From contig NZ_JAJKBG010000001.1 of assembly GCF_022750635.1 (NCBI RefSeq), positions 620,001-684,000 on the forward strand: a stretch of DNA of 64,000 bases, given 5' to 3'. Position 1 is the first letter of the stretch. Each line of letters starts with the position of its first letter. This document shows positions 56,473-64,000 of this stretch, one piece after another. The notes under the pieces are model-generated. The model did no database searches and was not told the DNA's origin. It worked only from the letters and a program-made list of their open reading frames with translations. The stretch comes from Brevundimonas pishanensis. GTDB lineage: Bacteria; Pseudomonadota; Alphaproteobacteria; Caulobacterales; Caulobacteraceae. The position numbers and the translations under genes are program-made.

Positions 56473-56934
56473 ATGCGCACAGTTTTGGCAATCGCGACCC
56501 TGGGTCTGGCGCTGGCGGCGTGCAAGCCGACTGCCGAAGGGCCGAATAATGCCCCGGAAGCCAATGCGGCCGCTGTCCCACTGAAAATCGGCGAACTCTC
56601 GCTTAACGGCCCCATCCGTGCGCTTGGCAACGAACCGTTCTGGCATGTCGATATCGATCAGACTTCGATCACCTTCGCCCGTATGGACGGTACGCCTGTG
56701 TCGGGGGCCGGAGCTACGCCCAAGGTAACCGGCAATCTGGCTGTTTGGGAAACCACCCTGCCGGATCAGAAGCCACTGGTTGTGACCCTGACCGGCACGG
56801 ATTGTTCAGACGGGATGAGCGATCGCATCTATCCGCTGGCCGCCATGGTGAAGGTTGGCGACGAGACCTTGCAGGGCTGTGCCGCAACTGTAGAGGCGCT
56901 GGAGCGTGCCTCCGAATCCGGCCGCGTCGAATAG
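56473..56934 (+). CDS. Small lipoprotein of COG3650-like type
   Basis: A 153-residue lipoprotein from ATG 56473 (GGGAGAGG upstream), with LAAC at the lipobox. The core carries ALGNEPFWHVDIDQTSITFARMDG, the GNEPFW signature of COG3650/HslJ-like envelope proteins, and two cysteines (GTDCSDGMSD, LQGCAATVE) likely paired. The role is unclear; relatives link to heat or stress tolerance of the envelope. It converges on the entericidin-like gene with 3 bases between stops. Confidence 0.72.
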   Translation: MRTVLAIATLGLALAACKPTAEGPNNAPEANAAAVPLKIGELSLNGPIRALGNEPFWHVDIDQTSITFARMDGTPVSGAGATPKVTGNLAVWETTLPDQKPLVVTLTGTDCSDGMSDRIYPLAAMVKVGDETLQGCAATVEALERASESGRVE

Positions 56935-56937
56935 CCC

Positions 56938-57075
56938 TTAGCGGCGGGCCGAATCCGACGAGTTGGTAACCGCACGACCAGCAGCCTGAACGTCGCGACC
57001 AACGCCCGCAATGGTGTTGCACGCAGCAGTGGTCAGGGCGATGGCGATTGCGCCCAACGCAATGAATTTACGCAT
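56938..57075 (-). CDS. Entericidin-like small lipoprotein
   Basis: A 45-residue peptide from ATG 57075: basic-hydrophobic signal (MRKFIALGAIAIALTTAAC) with lipobox at AAC, then the entericidin pattern NTIAGVGRDVQAAGRAV and a short Ser-rich tail. Entericidin A/B-family lipoproteins are tiny amphipathic cell-envelope peptides once proposed as toxin-antidote pairs; only one copy is seen here. An ATG much farther upstream gives an implausible long lead. Confidence 0.88.
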   Translation of the reverse strand: MRKFIALGAIAIALTTAACNTIAGVGRDVQAAGRAVTNSSDSARR

Positions 57076-57206
57076 GTTTTGCCTCGTTTGAAACGAATGA
57101 TGGGAAAGTTCGGGTGACAACCGGCGTTCGCCCAATATAGAAAGATCGGAACTATCCAGCCGGTCATCACGACCCGAGCTATAAGCTGTTTTCAAACGGA
57201 TATCCG

Positions 57207-58871
57207 ATGACTGCAACCCCTGTGTCATGCGCCCGTCGACTGGTCGAAACTCTCGTTGCCAACGGCGTGGACAAGGTGTTCTGCGTACCGGGTGAAAGCT
57301 ATCTGGCCGTGCTGGATGCACTGTCCGATGTACTCGACAAGATTGCGGTCATCGTCTGCCGCCACGAAGCCGGTGCCGCTAACATGGCCGAGGCCTATGG
57401 CAAGCTGACGGGCAAGCCTGGTGTCTGCATGGTGACGCGCGGTCCGGGAGCGACCCATGCGTCTATCGGCATCCATACGGCCCATCAGGACTCGACGCCC
57501 CTCATTATGTTTGTGGGCCAGATTGCTCTGTCGGACCGCGGGCGCGGCGCGTTTCAGGAGGTCGACTACCGCGAGGTGTTTGGTGGTCTTGCCAAATGGG
57601 CGACCGAACTGGAAAGCCCCGAGCGCACGGTTGAAGTGGTCGAGCGGGCATTTTCCACCGCACTTCAGGGGCGCATGGGGCCGGTGGTCGTCGCGCTTCC
57701 CGAAAACCTTTTGCACGAGGACGGTGGTCCGGCTCCGGTGCGCCCTGTTGTTCCGGCGCGTGCGGCGCTTGATCCCGCGTTCGTCGCTCAGGTCGCGGAC
57801 AAGCTGAAAGCGGCAGAGCGCCCGCTGCTGGTGCTGGGTGGTTCGGGCTGGAGCGAAGAGGCGACCACGTCCATCGCGGGCTGGGCCGAGCGTTTGGGTC
57901 TTCCGCTGGCGCTGTCGTTCCGCCGCAAGGATCTGATCAGCAATCTCCACCCCTGCTATGCGGGTGATCTGGGCCTTGGGCCGAACCCCAAGCTGATTGC
58001 CCGGGTCAAGGATGCGGACCTGATCATCGCCATCGGCGCGCGTCTGGGTGAAAACCCCACGCAGGGCTACACCTTGTTGGACCGCACCCGCACGGCACAG
58101 ACCCTGATCCATCTGCATCCGGGTGCAGAGGAGTTGGGCCGCGTCTGGGCACCTCTGCTTTCGGCGACGGCGGACAACAGCCTGGCCGCGCTAGCGCTGT
58201 CGCAGATCGAGCCGGATCGTCTGTGGCACGATCAGGCCAAGGCCGCTCACGAAGAATTCCTCGCCTTCTCCACGTCGATTGAAACGGTCGGCGCTGTTAA
58301 CATGAGTGAAGTGATCGCCCACCTTGGCGAGGTATTGCCCAAGGATGCGATCCTGACCAACGGCGCGGGCAATTTCGCCGCGTGGCTGCATCGCTTCCAC
58401 CGCCATCAGGCGCGCGGGACCCAGTTGGCTCCAACCTCGGGGGCTATGGGCTATGGCTATCCGGCGGCCCTGTCAGCCAAGGCGACGGCTCCACATCGCG
58501 AAGTGGTCTGCATCGCGGGCGATGGTGACTTCATGATGAGCGCCAATGAAATGGCCACGGCCGCTCAATACGACATCGGGGCTATCGTTGTGGTCGTGGA
58601 CAACGGCACCTTCGGCACCATCCGTATGCATCAGGAAGGCCATTATCCGGGCCGCGTGATCGCGACCGATCTCAAGAACCCCGACTTCGTTAAATATGCC
58701 GAGGCCTTTGGGGCGTTCGGTATTCGGGTGACGGGTACGGGCGACTTCCCCGCAGCCTTCGCCAAGGCGCGCGAGGCTGCGGCGAAGGGACAGCCAGCGC
58801 TGGTGCATCTGGTGACGGATGCCGAACAAATCTCGCCCGCCAAAACCATCACCCAGCTGCGCGGTGGGTAA
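57207..58871 (+). CDS. Thiamine pyrophosphate-dependent enzyme, acetolactate synthase-like
   Basis: A 554-residue three-domain TPP enzyme. The catalytic Glu54 sits in CRHEAGAANMAEAYGKLTG (PYR domain). A central Rossmann-like domain covers about 185-330, and the PP domain has the TPP/Mg motif GDGDFMMSANEMATAAQYDIGAIVVVVDN near residues 433-461. Relatives include catabolic acetolactate synthases, oxalyl- or sulfo-substrate decarboxylases and related lyases; the specific substrate is not clear. No regulatory subunit gene is adjacent, which argues against biosynthetic IlvBN. It stands alone here. Confidence 0.85.
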   Translation: MTATPVSCARRLVETLVANGVDKVFCVPGESYLAVLDALSDVLDKIAVIVCRHEAGAANMAEAYGKLTGKPGVCMVTRGPGATHASIGIHTAHQDSTPLIMFVGQIALSDRGRGAFQEVDYREVFGGLAKWATELESPERTVEVVERAFSTALQGRMGPVVVALPENLLHEDGGPAPVRPVVPARAALDPAFVAQVADKLKAAERPLLVLGGSGWSEEATTSIAGWAERLGLPLALSFRRKDLISNLHPCYAGDLGLGPNPKLIARVKDADLIIAIGARLGENPTQGYTLLDRTRTAQTLIHLHPGAEELGRVWAPLLSATADNSLAALALSQIEPDRLWHDQAKAAHEEFLAFSTSIETVGAVNMSEVIAHLGEVLPKDAILTNGAGNFAAWLHRFHRHQARGTQLAPTSGAMGYGYPAALSAKATAPHREVVCIAGDGDFMMSANEMATAAQYDIGAIVVVVDNGTFGTIRMHQEGHYPGRVIATDLKNPDFVKYAEAFGAFGIRVTGTGDFPAAFAKAREAAAKGQPALVHLVTDAEQISPAKTITQLRGG

Positions 58872-58984
58872 GGGAAGGGCGCGGTGGCGTCATCCTGACG
58901 TTCATTTCAACTCGGCGTAATCTTGTAACGCCAACGCTTTGCTGAAACTGTGCTCTCCGGAGTTTTGTAACGAGGGGAGCGCTG

Positions 58985-60823
58985 ATGCGCCGTATTCTGA
59001 TTTCTTCGGTGGCCGCACTGGCCCTGTGTGGTGTTGCGGGTGCCGCGGTCGCGCAAAACGCGCCAGCCGCTGCGACGGCACCGGCCCAGAGCGAGGACGC
59101 GCGGCTGGCGGCGTGGTTCGAGGCGGCCTATCAGGCGCGTCTGGCGCTCAGCCCGCAGGGCATGACCTCGATGGGTATGAAGACCGACTATGACAAGTTG
59201 GACGACAACTCCCCCGAGGCCCAGGCTCGCAGCATGGCCATGGCCGAGGCCCAACTGGCCGAGCTGAAGTCGTCGTTCGACGTCTCCAAACTTTCGCCCC
59301 AGAACCAACTGTCGGTGCGTCTGTTTGAATATCAGGTTCAACAGGGCCGTCTGTCTGACCAATGGCGCGACTGGGGCTATCAGTTCGCGGCCAACGGAAA
59401 CCCGACCACGGGCCTGCCGGTCTTTATGATCAACAACCACCGCGTGGATAATGTGTCCGATGCCGAGGCCTATGTGGCCCGTCTGGCGGATACCGAACGC
59501 TATATGGGGCAGGTGGCATCGACCCTGCGCGAGCGCACCGCCAAGGGCATTGTCTCGCCGATCTTCGTGTTCGAGCCGTCGTTCGCCAACACCCGCGCCG
59601 TGATCGCCGGCGCACCGTTTGACGGGGGGGCAGAGAACCCGGTTTGGGCCGACTTCCAGAAGAAGGTGAACGCCCTCTCGACCGATCAGGCCACCAAGGA
59701 CCGGCTGCTGGCTTCGGCACGCGAGGCTCTGACGGGCCCTTACAAGCGCGGTTTCGAGACCGTTCTGGTCGCGCTGGGCGAAGCTCAGGTCAAGGCCGAC
59801 AGTAATGACGGTGTGTGGCGTCTGCCCGACGGCGAGGCTTATTACAACGCGCGCCTGCAACTCTCGACCACCACCACCCTTACGGCCGATGAAATCCACA
59901 ACATCGGTCTGGCCGAGGTCGCCCGCATCCAGAAGGATATGGAGAAGATCAAAGAGCAGGTCGGCTTTACCGGCTCCCTGCAAGAGTTCTTCACCTTCAT
60001 CAAAACCGACCCGCAGTTCCAGTACCCGAACACGCCCGAGGGCAAGGAAGCCTTCCTGACCGACGCGCGTGGCTATGTGAACCGCGTGATGGAAATCGCG
60101 CCGCAGTGGTTCTCCATCCTGCCGAAAGCCAAGCTGGAAGTGCGCGCGGTTGAACCGTTCCGCGAAGCGACCGCCTCCATCGCCTTCTACAACCGTCCGG
60201 CACCGGACGGCTCGCGTCCGGGCATCTACTATATGAACCTGTCGGACATGACGCAGGTTCTGAAGCCGCAGGTTGAAGGCATCAGCCTGCACGAAGGTGC
60301 CCCGGGTCACCACTTCCAGATCGCCTATGCTCAGGAAATGGAGGGCGTGCCGTCCTTCCGTCGCTTCGGCGGATACGGCGTCTATTCCGAAGGCTGGGGC
60401 CTGTACTCCGAGCAACTGGGCAAGGAGATGGGCTTCTACCAAGACCCGTACTCGGACTTTGGCCGCCTCTCGACCGAGCTGTGGCGCGCTGTGCGTCTGG
60501 TGCTGGACACCGGCCTGCACGCCAAACGCTGGAGCCGTGAGCAGGCGATGGACTATTTCCGCCAGAACTCGCTGCTGTCGGAACGTGACATCCAGAAGGA
60601 AGTCGAGCGCTACATCACCAACCCGGGTCAGGCGACCAGCTACAAGATCGGCGAACTGAAGATCTTCGAGCTTCGTCGCAAGGCGCAGGCGGCACTGGGC
60701 GACAAGTTCGACATCCGTGACTTCCACACCGTGGTGCTGGGCTCCGGTGCCGTGCCGCTTCAGGTACTGGAAGAACAGGTCGATGCGTGGATTGCACACG
60801 GTGGCGGCCAGCCCGCCCTGTAA
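58985..60823 (+). CDS. Secreted DUF885-family peptidase-like protein
   Basis: A 612-residue protein with a signal peptide (cleavage near AVA|QNAPA). The long helical body is typical of DUF885, with the metal motif HEGAPGHH at residues 436-443 and an EGWG segment after it (YGVYSEGWGLYSEQLG) supplying the third ligand. This is the zincin-like HExxxGH layout of the family. A peptidase role is likely but rarely tested. A strong hairpin terminator follows, before trmD. Confidence 0.85.
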   Translation: MRRILISSVAALALCGVAGAAVAQNAPAAATAPAQSEDARLAAWFEAAYQARLALSPQGMTSMGMKTDYDKLDDNSPEAQARSMAMAEAQLAELKSSFDVSKLSPQNQLSVRLFEYQVQQGRLSDQWRDWGYQFAANGNPTTGLPVFMINNHRVDNVSDAEAYVARLADTERYMGQVASTLRERTAKGIVSPIFVFEPSFANTRAVIAGAPFDGGAENPVWADFQKKVNALSTDQATKDRLLASAREALTGPYKRGFETVLVALGEAQVKADSNDGVWRLPDGEAYYNARLQLSTTTTLTADEIHNIGLAEVARIQKDMEKIKEQVGFTGSLQEFFTFIKTDPQFQYPNTPEGKEAFLTDARGYVNRVMEIAPQWFSILPKAKLEVRAVEPFREATASIAFYNRPAPDGSRPGIYYMNLSDMTQVLKPQVEGISLHEGAPGHHFQIAYAQEMEGVPSFRRFGGYGVYSEGWGLYSEQLGKEMGFYQDPYSDFGRLSTELWRAVRLVLDTGLHAKRWSREQAMDYFRQNSLLSERDIQKEVERYITNPGQATSYKIGELKIFELRRKAQAALGDKFDIRDFHTVVLGSGAVPLQVLEEQVDAWIAHGGGQPAL

Positions 60824-60847
60824 TATCGACGACTTATTAGACGGGCA

Positions 60848-60884
60848 GGGGCGGAAGGTTCAGACCTTCCGCCCCTCGCTTTTT
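60848..60884 (+). terminator. Strong terminator after the DUF885 gene
   Basis: GGGGCGGAAGGT (60848-60859) pairs perfectly with ACCTTCCGCCCC (60864-60875) over TCAG, then TCGCTTTTT. It separates the DUF885 gene from trmD-rplS. Confidence 0.9.
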
Positions 60885-60911
60885 GGGGGTGTGGAGGGTA
60901 AAGGGCGCGCC

Positions 60912-61622
60912 ATGGCTTTTACCGCAACCGTCCTGACCATGTTCCCCGAGGCTTTTCCCGGTCCGCTCGGCGTTTCGCTGATCGGTACGGCGTGGCGCGA
61001 GAAGGGGCTGTGGAATCTGGAAACGCTGGACATTCGAGCGTTTTCCGAGGATAAGCGCGGCTTCCTGGACGACACCCCTGCGGGTGGCGGTCCGGGTCAG
61101 GTACTCAAAGCGGACGTGGTGGCGCGGGCTCTCGATAGCTTGCAAGGTCCCCCTCGGCCGCTTTTGTACATGAGCGCACGCGGTCGGCCCCTGACGCAGG
61201 CGCGAGTGAAGGAATGGGCGAAAGCCGACGGTATCGTCGTGCTGTGCGGCCGTTTCGAGGGGGTGGACCAGCGGGTACTTGATGCGCGCGGGTTCGAGGA
61301 GGTCTCCGTCGGAAACGCGGTCCTCGCCGGTGGCGAGGCGGCGGCAATGGTGGCGATCGAGGCGTGCGTCCGGTTGGTTCCGGGGGTCTTGGGTGCGGCG
61401 GAAAGCCTGTCGTCCGAGAGCTTCGAGGACAACCTGTTAGAGCATCCGCAGTACACGCGACCGCGGACGTTCGAAGGCCACGACATTCCCGAGATCTTGC
61501 TGTCGGGCGATCATAAAAAGATCGCAAAGTGGCGGCAGGAACAGCGGGAACTGACTACGCGGGAACGGCGCCCAGACCTCTGGGAGCAGCATCTCGCCAA
61601 CTTACAGGTAAAGAGCAAATAA
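60912..61622 (+). CDS. trmD: tRNA (guanine-N1-)-methyltransferase TrmD
   Basis: A 236-residue SPOUT methyltransferase making m1G37 in tRNA to prevent frameshifting. ATG 60912 gives the family start (TVLTMFPEAFPGPLGVSLIG). Signature segments are DDTPAGGGPGQVLK, the knotted SAM site LCGRFEGVDQRV, and GNAVLAGGEAAAMV. The frame opening at 60717 runs through the DUF885 end and terminator and is rejected. rplS follows 16 bases later. Confidence 0.96.
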   Translation: MAFTATVLTMFPEAFPGPLGVSLIGTAWREKGLWNLETLDIRAFSEDKRGFLDDTPAGGGPGQVLKADVVARALDSLQGPPRPLLYMSARGRPLTQARVKEWAKADGIVVLCGRFEGVDQRVLDARGFEEVSVGNAVLAGGEAAAMVAIEACVRLVPGVLGAAESLSSESFEDNLLEHPQYTRPRTFEGHDIPEILLSGDHKKIAKWRQEQRELTTRERRPDLWEQHLANLQVKSK

Positions 61623-61638
61623 GCTCCGGAGATAGACT

Positions 61639-62046
61639 ATGAACATCGTTCAACAGCTCGCAGCTGAAGAAAAAGCCCGCCTGCTCGAAGGCAAGACCAT
61701 TCCTGACTTCCAGCCGGGTGACACCCTGCGCGTGAACGTCCGCATTAAGGAAGGTGAGCGCGAGCGCATCCAGGCCTTCGAAGGCGTCTGCATCGCCCGT
61801 GACGGCGGCGGCATCAACGAGACCTTCACGGTCCGCAAGATTTCGTTCGGTGAAGGTGTGGAACGTCGCTTCCCGATCCTGTCCCCGAACGTTGACTCGA
61901 TCGAAGTCAAGCGTCGCGGCGTCGTCCGTCGCGCCAAGCTGTACTACCTGCGCGACCGTCGCGGTAAGTCGGCACGTATCGCCGAGCGTCAAACCGCTCG
62001 TAAGGTCGTCGTTCCGACCACCGGCGAAGGCTCGACCGAAGCTTAA
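61639..62046 (+). CDS. rplS: 50S ribosomal protein L19
   Basis: A 135-residue ribosomal protein. The N-terminal half has [32 protein letters not shown] and the core [30 protein letters not shown]; the basic [25 protein letters not shown] follows, with a short tail. It sits at the 30S-50S interface. The trmD-rplS order is the common bacterial one. A strong terminator lies 24 bases past the stop. Confidence 0.98.
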   Translation: MNIVQQLAAEEKARLLEGKTIPDFQPGDTLRVNVRIKEGERERIQAFEGVCIARDGGGINETFTVRKISFGEGVERRFPILSPNVDSIEVKRRGVVRRAKLYYLRDRRGKSARIAERQTARKVVVPTTGEGSTEA

Positions 62047-62070
62047 GTTTAGCCCTGGGCTAGATATGAA

Positions 62071-62099
62071 AAACCCCGGCGAAACCGCCGGGGTTTTTT
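62071..62099 (+). terminator. Terminator after rplS
   Basis: AAACCCCGGC (62071-62080) pairs with GCCGGGGTTT (62087-62096) over a 6-base loop and runs into a T6 tract. It also lies before the convergent 62106 gene. Confidence 0.93.
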
Positions 62100-62105
62100 A
62101 TTGCC

Positions 62106-62558
62106 TCAAGAGTGGCCGACATCCGCCGTCAGGGCCGCCAGATCCGCCTCGCTGAGCGGCAACTGCTCCAGTCCGCGTCGCACGATGTCGCGCGTGGTGG
62201 CCGACAACTGGGTGTCGCTAGCGGCGCGTTCAAAGCGCGCGCGGACCTGTTCTTCAGACGACTGGATCAGTTGGTAGATTGTGCCCTTCTGGCCCAACAC
62301 TGCCTGTTTGAAGCCACTGAAAGCGCGCGAAGCCTTGGCCAGAATAGAGCCATTGTCCTCGGGCGAGCCACCACGGGCGCGAACCTCGCCCTTGAGGGTC
62401 TCTGCAAGGGCAAGATACTGCGAAGCGCGCCTGTCGAACCATTGGCCATAGCGTGGCTCGTCAGAGTTGGTGGCGGCGTCTGCATAGCCGTCGGCGCAGT
62501 CTATCAGGGCCTCGATCAGTCCATTCAGGACTTTGACGTCGTGGTCATTCGCACTCAT
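62106..62558 (-). CDS. PA2169-type four-helix-bundle protein (DUF2383)
   Basis: A 150-residue ferritin-like/four-helix-bundle protein. ATG 62558 has GGAG 8 bases upstream; a GTG two codons farther is too close to it. The lead helix VKVLNGLIEALIDCADGYADAA and the later segment GSILAKASRAFSGFKQAVLGQ and DDAI-like acidic positions (SSEEQVRARFERA) fit the PA2169 family. The function is not known; stress or envelope links have been proposed for relatives. It is convergent with rplS. Confidence 0.83.
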   Translation of the reverse strand: MSANDHDVKVLNGLIEALIDCADGYADAATNSDEPRYGQWFDRRASQYLALAETLKGEVRARGGSPEDNGSILAKASRAFSGFKQAVLGQKGTIYQLIQSSEEQVRARFERAASDTQLSATTRDIVRRGLEQLPLSEADLAALTADVGHS

Positions 62559-62621
62559 GGGCACACTCCGCTAGCGTTACTCGGCTGATGAGAACTCTTG
62601 GGCGGGCCTAATGGTTGCCCG

Positions 62622-63467
62622 TCAGAGCTGGGTACGCAAAGACCAAAGTTCCGGGAAACAGCGGCGTTTTAATGTCTCGACCAGATAGCCGACCCCGTCG
62701 GTCCCGCCGGTCCCCTGACGGCGGCCGATGATGCGTTCCACCGTGACGACATGCTTGTGCCGCCAGGTCAGAAGGGCATCGTCCAGATCGACCAGCTTTT
62801 CGGCCAGTTGGTACAGGGGCCACCACTTCTCGGTATTGCGATAGACCTCCAGCCACGCGGCTTCGACGCCCTCGTGCGGCTCGTAGCTTTGCGAGACGTC
62901 GCGGTTCAGAACCTCTTCCGGCACAGGCACGCCTGCGAGCGATAGCTGGCGCAGGGCATCGTCATACAGACTCGGTGCCTCGATTGCGGTCACCAGAGCG
63001 GCATGGGCTTCGGACCGTTCCACATGGAAGCGCAGGAAGCGTGGGTCCTTAAGGCCCAGCATCGTCTCCAGACGGCGGAACTGGTCGCTCTGGAAACCCG
63101 ACGAGCTACCGAGATCACCACGGAAGCGCAGGTAGTCAGCCGGCGTCATGGTAGCGAGAATGTCCCAGCTCTGGGTCATGACCGACTGGATGCGGCTGAC
63201 GCGCGCCAGTGACTTATAGGCTGGCACCAGATTGCCGGCGCGGATCAGGCTCTGCGCCAGTGCCACCTCGTGCAGGATCTGCTTGAGCCACAGTTCCTTT
63301 GTCTGGTGGATGATGACGAACAGCATCTCGTCATGCTGGTCCGAGCGGGGGTTTTGCGCGTTCAGCAGCGCGTCGAGCGAGAGATAGCCTGCATAGGTGA
63401 TGCCCTGCGGCTCATGGCGCGCATTCTCGATGGAATGGCTGCGGATATTTTCAGATGACTCTGTCAT
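62622..63467 (-). CDS. kynA: Tryptophan 2,3-dioxygenase KynA
   Basis: A 281-residue heme dioxygenase that opens the indole ring of L-tryptophan to N-formylkynurenine. Diagnostic segments are ITYAGYLSLDALLNAQNP, MLFVIIHQTKELWLKQILHE (substrate pocket His), GSSSGFQSDQFRRLE, and the proximal heme ligand in TWRHKHVVTVERIIG. The C-terminal GTGGTDGVGYL loop is also present. Kynureninase or formamidase genes are not beside it in this window. It is upstream of the four-helix-bundle gene on the same strand. Confidence 0.95.
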   Translation of the reverse strand: MTESSENIRSHSIENARHEPQGITYAGYLSLDALLNAQNPRSDQHDEMLFVIIHQTKELWLKQILHEVALAQSLIRAGNLVPAYKSLARVSRIQSVMTQSWDILATMTPADYLRFRGDLGSSSGFQSDQFRRLETMLGLKDPRFLRFHVERSEAHAALVTAIEAPSLYDDALRQLSLAGVPVPEEVLNRDVSQSYEPHEGVEAAWLEVYRNTEKWWPLYQLAEKLVDLDDALLTWRHKHVVTVERIIGRRQGTGGTDGVGYLVETLKRRCFPELWSLRTQL

Positions 63468-63518
63468 GGCAGATATATCGCCTGATCCGCAGCGACTGGC
63501 CAGACGATAGCGCCAATT

Positions 63519-63545
63519 GAAAAAGCCCCGACCGAAGCCGGGGCT
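63519..63545 (-). terminator. Terminator of the CHAP-domain gene
   Basis: On the minus strand, AGCCCCG and CGGGGCT (63539-63545 and 63524-63530) form the stem around GCTTCGGT, followed by TTTTTC. It lies past the stop at 63567. Confidence 0.88.
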
Positions 63546-63566
63546 GATTTCACCAAGTCTGGAGAC

Positions 63567-64000
63567 TTAGTTGGTGTTGTTGCTCTGCGAAGCGTTCTGG
63601 GCCAGCTGGCGGCCCTCGTTCAGAGCGTTGCGTGCGCCGTTATAAACGAAGCCGTAGGTCGGGTAGATGGTGGTGCCCAGAGCGTTGCTAGGGTTGTACC
63701 AGACCTTCACGCGGCTCCAGTTTCCTTCAGAAGAGACGTCGACGACCGTGACATTCTCTTCGACCTTACCGCGGCTACCGCCCCAGTTGGCGTGGGTGAC
63801 GCGGATAACGCGATCGGTCAGAACGTCGGAAACAACAGCAACGTGACCGGACTGCATGCGACCATGTGGTTGGAACACGAGAACCGAACCGGTCTCTGGT
63901 GCGTTACCTGTACGGAAGCGGTCGACAGCTTGGCGCCACCAGGTCCAGGCGTCACCGAAAATCTGAATCCCGGAGAACATCCGGGCGAAGGTGACGCATT
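63567..64000 (-). CDS. CHAP-domain amidase/endopeptidase (5' end outside window)
   Basis: The frame stays open to the window edge beyond the ATG at 63980. The six codons just upstream read CVTFAR, which continues into MFSGIQIFGDAWTWW, so the catalytic Cys codon lies at 63996-63998 and the true start is outside. The His region is SGHVAVVSD and the third polar residue follows in THANWGG, completing a CHAP (NlpC/P60-like) active site. Such proteins cut peptidoglycan amide bonds. The tail is Asn/Ser-rich (QNASQSNNTN). Confidence 0.88.
   Translation of the reverse strand, partial: CVTFARMFSGIQIFGDAWTWWRQAVDRFRTGNAPETGSVLVFQPHGRMQSGHVAVVSDVLTDRVIRVTHANWGGSRGKVEENVTVVDVSSEGNWSRVKVWYNPSNALGTTIYPTYGFVYNGARNALNEGRQLAQNASQSNNTN

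Noticed and set aside
58907..60799. 630-residue minus-strand open frame opposite the DUF885 gene
   Set aside because: The plus-strand frame has a signal peptide and metal motif. The antisense frame shows no recognisable domain.
60717..60911. Longer trmD start upstream of 60912
   Set aside because: The extension reads through the end of the DUF885 gene in another frame and through a terminator hairpin; TrmD proteins begin near TVLTMFPE.

Overview
The window looks like chromosomal DNA of a GC-rich alphaproteobacterium, most likely Caulobacteraceae (Brevundimonas/Asticcacaulis/Caulobacter type). The support is a Tad/Cpa pilus cluster in the order cpaE-cpaF-tadB-tadC, a GST-fold protein resembling the division factor FzlA, alphaproteobacterial coq7 and cobT, and dense coding with many ATGA or TAATG gene overlaps. 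I saw no transposase, integrase, phage gene or CRISPR array. Genus placement is inference from gene content only.

Layout. 1-4.4 kb: Tad pilus motor and inner-membrane platform (cpaE is cut by the window edge). 4.4-14.2 kb: mixed housekeeping genes (SRPBCC protein, RidA, threonine ammonia-lyase, FKBP isomerase lipoprotein, QueG, FzlA-like GST, CDF metal transporter, UppP, NDUFA9-like protein). 14.2-21.8 kb: M1 peptidase lipoprotein, Bcr/CflA-type MFS exporter, MBL-fold protein, and a PadR regulator divergent from fadH plus a SnoaL-like gene, with a perfect inverted repeat between padR and fadH.

21.8-33.2 kb is the most distinctive region. It encodes a 1557-residue BapA/LapA-like repeat adhesin, a TolC-family outer-membrane channel, a LapB-like ABC exporter with a degenerate C39-like domain, an HlyD-family adaptor, and a 609-residue protein with PAS domains, a receiver-like region lacking an evident phosphoacceptor, and a LuxR-type HTH. 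The last four genes overlap at their junctions, so secretion and regulation are probably one transcription unit. The adhesin carries its VC_A0849-like type I secretion target domain internally, followed by about 310 more residues. A tRNA-Leu(CAA) lies just beyond the operon on the other strand.

33.4-48.4 kb: fumarylacetoacetate hydrolase family protein, isoaspartyl peptidase, YqaA-type membrane protein, DsbB, Coq7, a phytase-esterase-like lipoprotein coupled to CobT, a NYN-LOTUS protein, an M16 protease, a MarR-FUSC operon with a perfect palindromic operator candidate, and LepA. 48.5-50.6 kb: TadE-like and TadG-like genes, far from the main Tad cluster. 50.6-57.1 kb: an M23 endopeptidase, then ydbH-ynbE-ydbL (a predicted intermembrane phospholipid bridge), a small COG3650-like lipoprotein and an entericidin-like peptide. 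57.2-64 kb: a TPP enzyme, a DUF885 peptidase-like protein, trmD-rplS, a PA2169-type four-helix-bundle protein, tryptophan 2,3-dioxygenase, and a CHAP amidase cut by the right edge. Most convergent gene ends are separated by clear hairpin terminators.
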